In this document: positions 1-7,336 of the stretch, piece by piece | Position numbering within the stretch: the first letter of the stretch is position 1 | Layout of the letters: every line of letters begins with the position of its first letter | Assembly: GCA_024709285.1 (NCBI GenBank) | Contig: JANJWY010000010.1 | Location: forward strand, 1 to 18,014 | Direction: 5' to 3' | Origin: Erysipelotrichaceae bacterium | GTDB taxonomy: Bacteria; Bacillota_I; Bacilli_A; Erysipelotrichales; Erysipelotrichaceae | Length of the DNA stretch: 18,014 nucleotides | Position numbers and translations under genes: made by a program | The notes under the pieces: model-generated | Databases searched by the model: none | Told to the model about the DNA's origin: nothing | What the model saw: only the letters and a program-made list of their open reading frames with translations

Positions 1-104
1 GTATCGTTATCCTTATTCCCATCCCCTGAAATCCAGTCATATCCGCCATGCTCATCTGCGATATATCCGTCCAGACTGATGGCCAGCGTGCACTTTATTT
101 TCAT
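1..104 (-). CDS. RibD C-terminal / dihydrofolate reductase-like protein, partial
   Basis: Only the first 34 codons lie in the window; the gene runs off the left edge. Read on the minus strand it begins MKIKCTLAISLDGYIAD and continues to a Trp about 24 residues in. The SLDGYIA signature followed by a Trp is typical of the RibD C-terminal/DHFR fold, which covers NADPH-dependent reductases including stand-alone family members of unknown substrate. The ATG at 102-104 is preceded by AGGAG about 11 bases upstream. A TACAAT -10-like box at 128-133 could start transcription just after the manA terminator. The substrate cannot be inferred from this fragment, and true dihydrofolate reductase is only one possibility. 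Confidence 0.7.
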   Translation of the reverse strand, partial: MKIKCTLAISLDGYIADEHGGYDWISGDGNKDND

Positions 105-143
105 AAGTATCCTGTCTCCTTGTCCTTATTGTACAACACGAAT

Positions 144-169
144 CAAAAAAAGAGCGGATTTTCCGCTCT
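144..169 (-). terminator. Intrinsic terminator of the manA operon
   Basis: A perfect 8-bp stem (151-158 with 162-169, loop TTT) is followed on the minus strand by seven U residues. The stem begins inside the manA stop codon, so the hairpin overlaps the end of the gene. Confidence 0.85.
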
Positions 170-1118
170 ACATCATTTTTTCGGCTTTGGGTTCGACAAT
201 CAGCAATTTTACTCGTCCCTCAATCAAAAGCTTTTCTTCTTTCGGAAGTGCAATAAAGTTCTCCCCTTTTTTGACTGGGTTCTTATTGATTTTTCCTTCT
301 CCCTCAATGACACTGACGATCATAAACACATCACTTAACTCCATGGTCAGCTGATCGTTGATTTCATACTTTCTCATTTGAAAATACTCGTTTTCGACCA
401 GATACGTTACACGGTTTTCACCGATGATGATGGGTTTGGTTTCGATGGGATCCGGTTTGCATGGCGATTTGGTCACTTCCATGGCTTTTCGGATGTGAAG
501 TTCGCGTTTGTTGCCTTTGGCATCTCTACGGTCATAATCGTATACGCGATAAGTCACGTTGGAGTTTTCCTGGGCTTCGTAAAGCAAAGTCCCTTCACAG
601 ATGGCGTGAATGGTTCCGGATGATACATCGAAGCAGTCTCCCTTATTGATGGTCAGATTTCTAAAAAGTGTATCATAATTTCCGGAGAGTAAGTGAGCAT
701 TGAACTCCTCACTGCTGCGCGCATGATGACCCATGACCATCCGGGTGTTTGGCTGACAGTCCAAAACATACCAGCTTTCCGATTTGCCCAACGAATTCTC
801 GACTCTGCGGGCATATTCATCATCGGGATGCACTTGAATGCTTAAATCTTTATTGGCATCGATGATTTTCACCATGATCGGAAACTCATCATTTTTGCCT
901 GGGCCAAAATACGGCCGGATCATTTTGTATAACTGACTCAACGGCACATTGGCCGCATCTCCGTTTTCAACAACGGATTCTCCTTGAGGATGGGCACTGA
1001 TGATCCAGGCTTCGCCGGTTTGATCGGATGGGATGTCATAGCCGAATTCGGTTTTCAGACGGTTACCACCCCAAATCATCTCTTTATACGTCGGCTTAAA
1101 TTTGAACCAGGTTTGCAT
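168..1118 (-). CDS. manA: Mannose-6-phosphate isomerase, class I
   Basis: 316 aa, the normal length of the short bacterial class I enzymes (Bacillus ManA type). It interconverts mannose 6-phosphate and fructose 6-phosphate in the cytosol with a bound Zn2+. The cupin core is clear: IQVHPDD places ligand H97, GKSESW places E114, and GTIHA places H171, the same spacing as the zinc ligands known from the family. The N-terminal WGG motif (residues 16-18) and the YRVYDYDR segment (190-197) are also typical. The ATG at 1116-1118 has GGAGG just upstream. It is the last gene of a three-gene operon, 15 bp after the stop of a cupin-type glucose-6-phosphate isomerase, which fits a role in feeding mannose into glycolysis or making mannose 6-phosphate for glycans. 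A terminator overlaps its stop codon. Confidence 0.93.
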   Translation of the reverse strand: MQTWFKFKPTYKEMIWGGNRLKTEFGYDIPSDQTGEAWIISAHPQGESVVENGDAANVPLSQLYKMIRPYFGPGKNDEFPIMVKIIDANKDLSIQVHPDDEYARRVENSLGKSESWYVLDCQPNTRMVMGHHARSSEEFNAHLLSGNYDTLFRNLTINKGDCFDVSSGTIHAICEGTLLYEAQENSNVTYRVYDYDRRDAKGNKRELHIRKAMEVTKSPCKPDPIETKPIIIGENRVTYLVENEYFQMRKYEINDQLTMELSDVFMIVSVIEGEGKINKNPVKKGENFIALPKEEKLLIEGRVKLLIVEPKAEKMM

Positions 1119-1133
1119 AATGTTTCCTCCGCA

Positions 1134-1670
1134 TCATTCTAAGACAATTTTACCATCTTTCTTGAAGACGCGCACAGAAAACGGCTTTTCTTCAATGGCT
1201 TTATAGTCATGTCCGGCCAGTTTTGACCAGCATGCACCTACTTTGAAGTCCGTACTGCCGGTATTGATGAGGCGGTGCGCATATTTCCCGTCGATATAAT
1301 GAATCGAACCTTCAAATACTTCTTCCGCAAATATCTCATCCTCACGCATATACAACAATAATCCACGGCCGGCCAGTCCGAAATATATTTCCGGCTGATT
1401 CTGATCGGAATGGTAATGTCCGCGGGTCATGTTGCATTCTTGCATGACTGTGATCGGATGCATGATCGTCAATCCCCATAACAGAGATTTGTCATCCTGA
1501 TCGAAAAGTGAATACACTTCATACATTACTGTATCTAAGGAAAGATTTTCATCCTTATTTTTATAGATTTGAACGACATCTTTATACGGTTTGACGTAGT
1601 GAGAAACTTGTTCTCCTTCAATCACACCGGTAAGAAAAGCTTGTATGTTTTTTGGCTTTCTGATTTCCAT
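1134..1670 (-). CDS. Glucose-6-phosphate isomerase, cupin type (short paralogue)
   Basis: 178 aa from the chosen start. It matches the cupin-type (archaeal-type, Pfam GPI) phosphoglucose isomerase, which interconverts glucose 6-phosphate and fructose 6-phosphate with one metal ion and is unrelated to classical Pgi. Visible metal-ligand pattern: TRGHYH (H85, H87), PEIY (E94) and YAHR (H132). The downstream AGHDYKAI segment closely resembles AGHDYGTI of the Pyrococcus enzyme. Length is close to the archaeal enzymes (about 190 aa). The ATG at 1668-1670 is chosen because AGGAGG lies 5 bases upstream; an in-frame ATG at 1698-1700 has no such site and would overlap the preceding gene. It starts 8 bp after a longer paralogue and 15 bp before manA, so the three are one transcript. 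Confidence 0.85.
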   Translation of the reverse strand: MEIRKPKNIQAFLTGVIEGEQVSHYVKPYKDVVQIYKNKDENLSLDTVMYEVYSLFDQDDKSLLWGLTIMHPITVMQECNMTRGHYHSDQNQPEIYFGLAGRGLLLYMREDEIFAEEVFEGSIHYIDGKYAHRLINTGSTDFKVGACWSKLAGHDYKAIEEKPFSVRVFKKDGKIVLE

Positions 1671-1678
1671 ATGACCTC

Positions 1679-2503
1679 CTAGGGTGTAAATTTTTCCCAT
1701 AAATCCGCCACAAGAGCCGGATTGGGAATAAAGTCAAATCGACTGGGATCATCCTGAAACTGCTCATACAGCGATTTTGAGTAGTCCAGATTGAACTCCA
1801 AGTATTTTCTTGGTTTTTTTCGAATGATATCGACTTGTTGATAGTGCGGATTAGGGATAAAGTCAATGGCTGAGTCATTGACGATGGGGTAATACGCTAA
1901 TCCGCGGTGTTCTCTTACATCTTTATAATCAAAGCCATAATCCCGCACACACCACGCACCAAACGCCATGAGTTCATTGGGATTGGCATTGACGGTATAA
2001 TGTGCCCATCCCGGGGGTACAAGGATGACATCACCCGCATCACCTTCCACTGCGAATATCCGACCTGGGTGATCAGAGGCTTTTTCTTGCATGAAGACTA
2101 TCGCCTTGCCATGCCAGATTTCATAAAGCTCACCGGTCGAACACTGACAGGATGGTGACTGAAAGTGAATGTGCCCTTGAGAACGGACCGGTTCATCTCC
2201 GACTTGGCCTTTGTTATAAAGGCATGCGCCGTAGAGAAGATTTCTCTCAATCAATGTTTCTTTGTCTTTTTTAAGTCCGACATCCATCGCGATACTATAG
2301 AGAATTTCAGGGCCATCCGCATGAGGGTCGCGTAAGGTAGCTCGGACATCATCCAGTCTTCGTTTCTCGGTAATCGGACCGAAGTTCTCTTGGTTATAGA
2401 TGAGTTCCATTGACTCTAGGTCAAAGGTAAGGTTCATTCCGTTGTTGATCATGCATGGCCTACTTTCTATCAAATAACTGCATAACTTTTCAAATTCTAT
2501 CAT
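1679..2503 (-). CDS. Cupin-type glucose-6-phosphate isomerase homologue (long paralogue)
   Basis: 274 aa as drawn. The central cupin carries the GPI-type ligand set: SQGHIH (H111, H113), GELYE (E125) and PPGWAHYTVN (H168), matching the PPYWAHRTVN segment of the Pyrococcus enzyme. Unlike the downstream paralogue it has about 100 residues before the cupin and about 80 after the second motif. The tail holds two copies of FIPNP (residues 215-219 and 258-262). First gene of the isomerase operon. The start is uncertain: the ATG at 2501-2503 has no clear Shine-Dalgarno and sits one base from a TATAAT box, whereas an ATG at 2450-2452 (residue 18) has AGTAGG six bases upstream and fits a transcript begun at that box. 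Isomerase activity is inferred from the family; a regulatory or different sugar-phosphate role is possible. Confidence 0.8.
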   Translation of the reverse strand: MIEFEKLCSYLIESRPCMINNGMNLTFDLESMELIYNQENFGPITEKRRLDDVRATLRDPHADGPEILYSIAMDVGLKKDKETLIERNLLYGACLYNKGQVGDEPVRSQGHIHFQSPSCQCSTGELYEIWHGKAIVFMQEKASDHPGRIFAVEGDAGDVILVPPGWAHYTVNANPNELMAFGAWCVRDYGFDYKDVREHRGLAYYPIVNDSAIDFIPNPHYQQVDIIRKKPRKYLEFNLDYSKSLYEQFQDDPSRFDFIPNPALVADLWEKFTP

Positions 2504-2504
2504 T

Positions 2505-2510
2505 ATTATA
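2505..2510 (-). promoter_or_regulatory. Candidate -10 box of the cupin isomerase-manA operon
   Basis: A perfect TATAAT on the minus strand lies one base upstream of the first possible ATG. The -35 match 17 bases further up (TGTACC) is poor. If it is real, translation would start at the internal ATG 2450-2452. Confidence 0.45.
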
Positions 2511-2616
2511 ACTCATTTTCTTTGGATGGTACAGATTTACCATTTCTTTTACTGTATTACTATCGACTTTATTACATACCGATTTTCCCTCAAGAATGAA
2601 ACATGCAGAACATCTC

Positions 2617-2641
2617 ACAAAAAAACCGGATTTCTCCGGTT
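2617..2641 (-). terminator. Intrinsic terminator of korAB
   Basis: A 7-bp stem (2624-2630 with 2635-2641, four-base loop) is followed on the minus strand by a run of seven U. It begins 5 bp after the korB stop codon. Confidence 0.85.
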
Positions 2642-2646
2642 AATAA

Positions 2647-3495
2647 CTAGCGAATTAATTTTTGTACTTGTTTGATATCACGCTTGCGCATAACGATCGG
2701 TGTCTGATCATCCTTATATACCGGATGAACCTGATCAAAGGTCGGCTGACCTTCTTTCTTATACAAAATGCCTAAGGCATACTTTTCATCGTTCATTGCC
2801 ATATCCATTGCCTTCTTCAAGTCCGATGGATCATGCGTTTCATCCAACCAGTACGTATTGTTTTTATACCATGAAAACGTATTGATCTTATTGAACGTCG
2901 GACATGGATGGAATATGTCAACCAAGGCATAACCGTCATGTTGAATGGCAGCTTTGATGATGTCTTTGGTCCGTTCCGTATCCCCGGTAAAAGCTCTTGC
3001 TACGAAAGTTGCGCCTAAAGCCAGAGCCAATGCGATTGGATTTAGCGGTTCATTGTATACGCCGCTGACCTGAACATTGGTTTCCATGCCTTTTTGCGAG
3101 GTTGGTGATGCCTGACCTTTGGTCAGACCGTAGATCATATTGTTATGGACGATGTGAGCAATGTTGGGATTGCGGCGGATGTTGTGCAACAAGTGATTGC
3201 CGCCTTCTCCATACATATCCCCATCTCCGCCTTCAGCGATTACGGTCAACTTCGGATTGACGGACTGAATGGCCTGCGCCACACTCAACCCACGGCCGTG
3301 TAAACCGTTGAAATAGTTGGCATCAATGTATTGAGGCATTTTGGCTGCCTGTCCGATTCCGGATGAGAACACGACTTGCGTCGGATCCAAATCCAGTTCT
3401 TTCAATGCTTTGATCAGTCCGTTGCGCAACGGAAAGTTCCCGCACCCCGGACACCACGCGATATCTAATTCGCGATCAAATTCAAATTTGCTCAT
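2647..3495 (-). CDS. korB: 2-oxoacid:ferredoxin oxidoreductase, beta subunit
   Basis: 282 aa, normal for the family. This subunit binds thiamine diphosphate and a 4Fe-4S cluster, and with KorA oxidatively decarboxylates a 2-oxoacid (2-oxoglutarate or pyruvate) to the acyl-CoA while reducing ferredoxin. CPGCG (C15, C18) and a later HPCPTF cysteine (C198) are cluster ligands of the two-subunit class. GGDGD (89-93) followed by NNMIYGLTKGQ (118-128) is the TPP-Mg binding motif. The start overlaps the korA stop by 4 bp (ATGA), implying translational coupling, and a terminator follows. No ferredoxin-like delta subunit gene is adjacent, as expected for two-subunit enzymes. The exact substrate cannot be fixed from sequence, so the symbol reflects the closest class. 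Confidence 0.88.
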   Translation of the reverse strand: MSKFEFDRELDIAWCPGCGNFPLRNGLIKALKELDLDPTQVVFSSGIGQAAKMPQYIDANYFNGLHGRGLSVAQAIQSVNPKLTVIAEGGDGDMYGEGGNHLLHNIRRNPNIAHIVHNNMIYGLTKGQASPTSQKGMETNVQVSGVYNEPLNPIALALALGATFVARAFTGDTERTKDIIKAAIQHDGYALVDIFHPCPTFNKINTFSWYKNNTYWLDETHDPSDLKKAMDMAMNDEKYALGILYKKEGQPTFDQVHPVYKDDQTPIVMRKRDIKQVQKLIR

Positions 3496-5177
3496 TTCAA
3501 CACCTCCTTGACTTTAGCTTCAATTTCTTCGATATGGAAGGGTTCTCCGTTATACTTAAGTATCTTACTGTCGATTTTGACATCCAGTTCTAATCGTAGG
3601 ATATTGGCAAATTGTCCGGTGGCGTTGTTTTCGACAACAATGACATTTTTACCTTCAAAATGCTCTTTGAGTGATAATGGCAGTGGGAATGGCTGTTTGA
3701 CATACATGAAGCTGACATCCAAATCCGTTGATTCGACCAGCTCTTTCAACACGCCGTAGGTCGATCCCCAACCAACCACTAAGTTCTTACTGTCTTTATT
3801 TCCCAAAAATTCAGGTTCGATATAATCCTCTAACAAAAGTTCACGTTTCGCCAGGCGTTTCTCGTGCATGCGTACGCGAACATCAAAGTCCTCCGTGATC
3901 TGACCTTCTTCATCATGTTCATCGCTGTCCGCTTTGACAAAGCCTTCCCCAAATCCGGGTATTCCGCGCGGAGAAATGGTGGTATCCCAGTTATAGCGCT
4001 TATAGCCTTTTTCGGTAGTGACTGTGAAGGTTTCCAGATATTTGTCTGACAATTCAAAGGGTTCCATTTGGCTCATCGACTCCAACCAGTATTGATCGGA
4101 GAGAATGAAGACCGGAACCTGATACTTATCAGCCAGCCAGAATGACTTTTGGGCCAACAGGATTCCGTCTTCGGTTTTTCCCGGGGCAAGCACGATTCTG
4201 GGGAATTCGCCATGTCCGGCGTAGACGACCAAGTTTAAATCGCCTTGTTCAGTGCGTGTCGGAAGTCCGGTGGCCGGTCCGGGTCGTTGGGCTACATGGA
4301 TGACCGCCGGATTTTCGGTGATACCGGCCAAGGATACGGCTTCGGTCATTAAAGCAAAGCCGCCACCGGAAGTTGTTACTATGCCACGAGCGCCGGCATA
4401 CCAAGCGCCGATCGTCATGTTGAGTGCGGCGATTTCATCTTCGGCTTGTTCGGCCAACACACCAAATTCCTCACCTTTAGATGACAAAAAGCTTAACAGG
4501 CTGGTTCCCGGTGACATCGGGTAGGACGCTATGTAATTCACACCGCCAGCCAAAGCGCCGATTCCCAGAGATTTGTTGCCATCCATGATGACATAGGACT
4601 TGTTGTCGGTACGCTTTTTGATCTGCGTTTTCACTTTGAATGGAAGACCTAATTGGTAGCCCATGTCATAAGCCTTGATATTGTCTTGAATGACCTTCTC
4701 GCCACGGCTTTCAAACCGGGAAGCGATCAGATCGTGTCCGTGATTCTGACTTAAATCGAGCATTCCGGCGATGTATCCAAACAGGATCGTGTTGGCGTAA
4801 AGCTTGCTTCCCGCTTGTTTAGCCAGAGCGGAAAGATCGAAAGTTGTAAGTTCGACATTATTTTTTGCTTTTTCTTCATCACTTAAAAATCCTTCTTCGC
4901 CAAAAACAACGGTCTCACGGTTGACGCGTTTTGCAAGGCGGTAGAAGGAGTGATTATTTAATAAGAAAAGATAATCAATGGCATAGCGTAAGGCATATAC
5001 CGGTGTAGAAGCAATTCGGATTTCGACGGAGTTGTTGCCGCCGCGCACCCGCGACATGACTTCTTTGGAGGTGAAGACGTAGTATTCGTTTGACAAAGCT
5101 TCTATTAAGAATTCTTCGATGGTTTGTAAACCTTGACCCGCTTCACCGGAGAGTACAATGGATAGTGATTCTCTCAT
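3492..5177 (-). CDS. korA: 2-oxoacid:ferredoxin oxidoreductase, fused gamma-alpha subunit
   Basis: 561 aa. Residues 1 to about 190 form the gamma (CoA-interacting) domain, with GEAGQG at 11-16 and the SRVRGG segment at 42-47. From about 195 comes the alpha pyrimidine-binding domain: YPMSPGTS (219-226, the YPITPST-type 2-oxoacid motif), the QAEDEIAA segment (244-251), TTSGGGFALM (268-277) and QRPGPATGLPT (297-307). Domains and order match the two-subunit KorA class found in many bacteria and archaea. The ATG at 5175-5177 has AAAGGAG upstream, and the next gene overlaps by 4 bp. A good extended -10 promoter lies about 100 bp upstream. The enzyme is cytosolic and usually oxygen-sensitive to some degree, pointing to a ferredoxin-based anaerobic metabolism. 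Confidence 0.9.
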   Translation of the reverse strand: MRESLSIVLSGEAGQGLQTIEEFLIEALSNEYYVFTSKEVMSRVRGGNNSVEIRIASTPVYALRYAIDYLFLLNNHSFYRLAKRVNRETVVFGEEGFLSDEEKAKNNVELTTFDLSALAKQAGSKLYANTILFGYIAGMLDLSQNHGHDLIASRFESRGEKVIQDNIKAYDMGYQLGLPFKVKTQIKKRTDNKSYVIMDGNKSLGIGALAGGVNYIASYPMSPGTSLLSFLSSKGEEFGVLAEQAEDEIAALNMTIGAWYAGARGIVTTSGGGFALMTEAVSLAGITENPAVIHVAQRPGPATGLPTRTEQGDLNLVVYAGHGEFPRIVLAPGKTEDGILLAQKSFWLADKYQVPVFILSDQYWLESMSQMEPFELSDKYLETFTVTTEKGYKRYNWDTTISPRGIPGFGEGFVKADSDEHDEEGQITEDFDVRVRMHEKRLAKRELLLEDYIEPEFLGNKDSKNLVVGWGSTYGVLKELVESTDLDVSFMYVKQPFPLPLSLKEHFEGKNVIVVENNATGQFANILRLELDVKIDSKILKYNGEPFHIEEIEAKVKEVLK

Positions 5178-5285
5178 TGGGAGAACTCCTTTCTGAAATT
5201 AACTCTTTTAGGGCTTAATTCCATCATAAAATGTGCTTATTCATCTTTGACCTGAATATCATGATTTTTTATGATTGACAATCTA

Positions 5286-5313
5286 AGTATAACAATTCAA
5301 TTTTCAGTTTCAA
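5286..5313 (-). promoter_or_regulatory. Promoter of korAB
   Basis: TTGAAA (5308-5313), a 16-bp spacer and TATACT (5286-5291), with an upstream TGT giving an extended -10. The predicted start of transcription near 5279 falls inside an 11-bp palindrome, GATTGACAATC (5273-5283), a possible operator. The leader is about 100 nt. Confidence 0.7.
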
Positions 5314-5350
5314 CCGATATGCCTATGATAAAATACTTTTGCATGAAATT

Positions 5351-5376
5351 AAAAAGGGATTGGTTTTAATCCCTTT
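5351..5376 (-). terminator. Intrinsic terminator of the DUF937 gene
   Basis: A 9-bp stem (5353-5361 with 5368-5376, six-base loop) is followed on the minus strand by U-rich sequence. It starts 2 bp after the stop codon. Confidence 0.8.
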
Positions 5377-5378
5377 AG

Positions 5379-5960
5379 TTACTTCTTAAAGAACCCACCG
5401 ATCAAATTTGAGACGTCATCCATGATATCGCCATCACCATCAGCATCAAGCAGTTTCGAAGCCATTCCCAGAATATCATTGTTTGATCCAGAACTCAAAA
5501 GTCCGGTCAGCATCGGTATCATGGACGTTAATCCATTGGCATCCACGCCCTTCTGACTCTTTTCTTTGCCAAGAGCACCCAAAACGACTGGAGCCAGTTG
5601 GGCCAAAAGATTTTCAACCTGATTGCTCGACATTCCGGTTTGAGCCGCAAGGTTTTTCTCAACTGTTTGGGTCTTTTGATTAAATATATGACTGAGAATC
5701 TTCTTTCCGTCGTCAATGTCGACACCCTTTAGAAATCCCATGACATCATCAATCGGATCGTCTTTGTGTTGGTCTAATGCTTTGGCTAATGATGATGCTC
5801 CTTGCGGAGTTTTTGCATTATTACCCATGGCTTGCATTAACATAGGCAATCCCAGTTCAACAGCCTTTTTCACTTGATTCGAATCAGCTCCGACGGATTT
5901 TGTCAGTTGACTGACAGCTTGCTTGTCTTGAAGAGAATTTAATATTGATAATATATCCAT
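5379..5960 (-). CDS. DUF937 domain-containing protein
   Basis: 193 aa, soluble, no signal peptide. It resembles DUF937 proteins, whose function is not established. Two related helical repeats are visible: residues 16-46 and 99-131 share an SNQV(K/E)...L...LP/AP...L..A(M/L)G pattern, as in this family. The C-terminus has an acidic loop, LLDADGDGDIMDDV (170-183), like an EF-hand or dockerin loop (D at 1, 3 and 5, G at 6, I at 8) but with the last acidic residue one place early, so calcium binding is possible but not certain. The start is supported by GGAGG upstream; a TATAAT box at 5985-5990 with a weak -35 could drive it. Monocistronic, with terminators on both sides. Confidence 0.8.
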   Translation of the reverse strand: MDILSILNSLQDKQAVSQLTKSVGADSNQVKKAVELGLPMLMQAMGNNAKTPQGASSLAKALDQHKDDPIDDVMGFLKGVDIDDGKKILSHIFNQKTQTVEKNLAAQTGMSSNQVENLLAQLAPVVLGALGKEKSQKGVDANGLTSMIPMLTGLLSSGSNNDILGMASKLLDADGDGDIMDDVSNLIGGFFKK

Positions 5961-5984
5961 ATGATATTCCTCCTTGTTGATTCA

Positions 5985-5990
5985 ATTATA
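5985..5990 (-). promoter_or_regulatory. Candidate -10 box of the DUF937 gene
   Basis: TATAAT on the minus strand, about 25 bp upstream of the start codon. The hexamer 17 bp further up (ATGTTT) is a poor -35 and lies in the U-tract of the preceding gene's terminator. Confidence 0.4.
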
Positions 5991-6004
5991 CTGCGTTCAG
6001 TCTT

Positions 6005-6039
6005 AAAAAACATAAAAGCGGCATTTTCATGTCCGCTTT
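6005..6039 (-). terminator. Intrinsic terminator of the LysM-G5-M23 peptidase gene
   Basis: The stem AAAGCGG (6015-6021) pairs with CCGCTTT (6033-6039), with possible CAT/ATG pairing inside the loop. On the minus strand it is followed by a U-rich tract ending in six U. Confidence 0.75.
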
Positions 6040-6049
6040 GTCATAATGA

Positions 6050-7195
6050 TTATAGATAGAGTAATGGATTTACAGCAACGCCGTTTTTAGTTACTTCAAA
6101 GTGCAGGTGATTGCCGGTGCTATACCCGGTTGATCCGACACCACCGATTTTCTGTCCGACCTTCACGGTTTGACCGACGCTGACCGAAATACTGGATAAG
6201 TGCAGATACTTGGTCCTCAATCCGCTGCCATGATCAATGACGACATAATTTCCGGTCATGTTTCCCCATCCGGCCGTAACGACTTTACCATTGGTATAGG
6301 CATATACAGGAGTTCCGCGCGGCGCTGCTACGTCAATAGCATTATGGAACTTTCGGACACCGGAAATCGGATCTCTTCGATATCCAAATCCGCTGGTCAG
6401 TGTTCCGACTACGACACCGAAATTGGATCGGCTGCTACGTGTCAGGGTTCGTTTGGTTCCTACTTTTACAATACGGGTCACCGGTTCAAGTAAGGTTTCT
6501 CTCTGTAATACCTCAACTTCAGTCGGATAACCGTTTTTCATGGTTATATCATAGGTTACCCGTTCCTCACCTTCGACACCGGCTTTCGTTGTTATGCGTT
6601 GAGAGGCATACAATGAATTGTCCTGAATGTACTCAGTCGCAAATTCAATGGGTTCAATTAATGTATTTTGGAATCGCACAATAATGTCCAACTTCGGATC
6701 TGCAGGTTCAAACAGAATTTTATTGCCTGGCCAAATCCGCTCAGGATTCATATCCGGATTCAATTCGATTAATCTTGAAAGCGGAATCTTACTGTTTTGT
6801 GCAATCATCCAGAAACTGTCTCCAGATACAACCGTATAATAATCTGCCTCAATTTCATTTTCATTAATCATTGCTTCAGCTTCTTTTACAGTAATCAAAA
6901 CTTCATCATCCAGTTCGATTTCAATGATTTCGATATCCTGTTCAAAAGATATGCTGCGAATCTGGGCATTTTCATCAATATTCTTCATATACTTGCTTTT
7001 ATACACTTCAAGCATGCGATGAATTTCTTCTTTGCTATCAAGCACAAACCATACTTCACCATCGACTTTGAACTGATATCCGATCGTTGGCTCAGGCAAC
7101 AGCTGATTCAAAACATTGGTCATGCTTAAGAGCAAACCCAAAGCAACGGTCAAGGAAATGATGATCAGTTTATCATATTTATATACAAATTTCAT
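6050..7195 (-). CDS. Membrane-anchored LysM-G5-M23 family peptidoglycan endopeptidase
   Basis: 381 aa. The ATG at 7193-7195 is chosen because AAAGGAG sits 5 bases upstream; an in-frame ATG at 7214-7216 lacks such a site. Domains: an N-terminal membrane segment (about 10-33) that anchors or exports the protein; a LysM module (about 120-163, YYTVVSGDSFWMIA to PGNKILF); a G5 domain (about 168-247, with GVEGEERVTYDI); and a C-terminal M23 zinc peptidase (about 270-381). Zinc ligands and active-site residues are in place: H284 and D288 in FHNAID, H332 in YLHL, and HLH (H363, H365). It should act outside the membrane, bound to peptidoglycan and cleaving peptide cross-bridges. Monocistronic, divergent from hppA, with its own promoter and terminator. 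Confidence 0.88.
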   Translation of the reverse strand: MKFVYKYDKLIIISLTVALGLLLSMTNVLNQLLPEPTIGYQFKVDGEVWFVLDSKEEIHRMLEVYKSKYMKNIDENAQIRSISFEQDIEIIEIELDDEVLITVKEAEAMINENEIEADYYTVVSGDSFWMIAQNSKIPLSRLIELNPDMNPERIWPGNKILFEPADPKLDIIVRFQNTLIEPIEFATEYIQDNSLYASQRITTKAGVEGEERVTYDITMKNGYPTEVEVLQRETLLEPVTRIVKVGTKRTLTRSSRSNFGVVVGTLTSGFGYRRDPISGVRKFHNAIDVAAPRGTPVYAYTNGKVVTAGWGNMTGNYVVIDHGSGLRTKYLHLSSISVSVGQTVKVGQKIGGVGSTGYSTGNHLHFEVTKNGVAVNPLLYL

Positions 7196-7220
7196 TTGAA
7201 CTCCTTTGACAAACATATAT

Positions 7221-7237
7221 CTAAAATGATTTTAGCA
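7221..7237 (-). promoter_or_regulatory. Extended -10 promoter with perfect palindrome, M23 peptidase gene
   Basis: On the minus strand TGC-TAAAAT (7229-7237) forms an extended -10 element about 35 bp upstream of the start codon. It is embedded in a perfect 15-bp palindrome, CTAAAAT-G-ATTTTAG (7221-7235), which could be an operator. No good -35 is seen. Confidence 0.5.
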
Positions 7238-7336
7238 TATTTTATGTCATTTTTTAAAATAATTTTGGTGAATCATGGGTTATAATTCATCTGACACATT
7301 GTAACAAAGTTTGAAGTTGGTGTCTACCAAAGTAAA

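Noticed and set aside
1130..1140. Mycoplasma-type genetic code (TGA as Trp)
   Set aside because: The short cupin GPI ends at a TGA followed by a ribosome site for manA, and Trp codons throughout are TGG, so TGA is a stop.
1671..1700. Longer N-terminus for the short cupin GPI (ATG 1698)
   Set aside because: It would overlap the upstream gene and lacks a ribosome site, while the ATG at 1668-1670 has AGGAGG at ideal distance.
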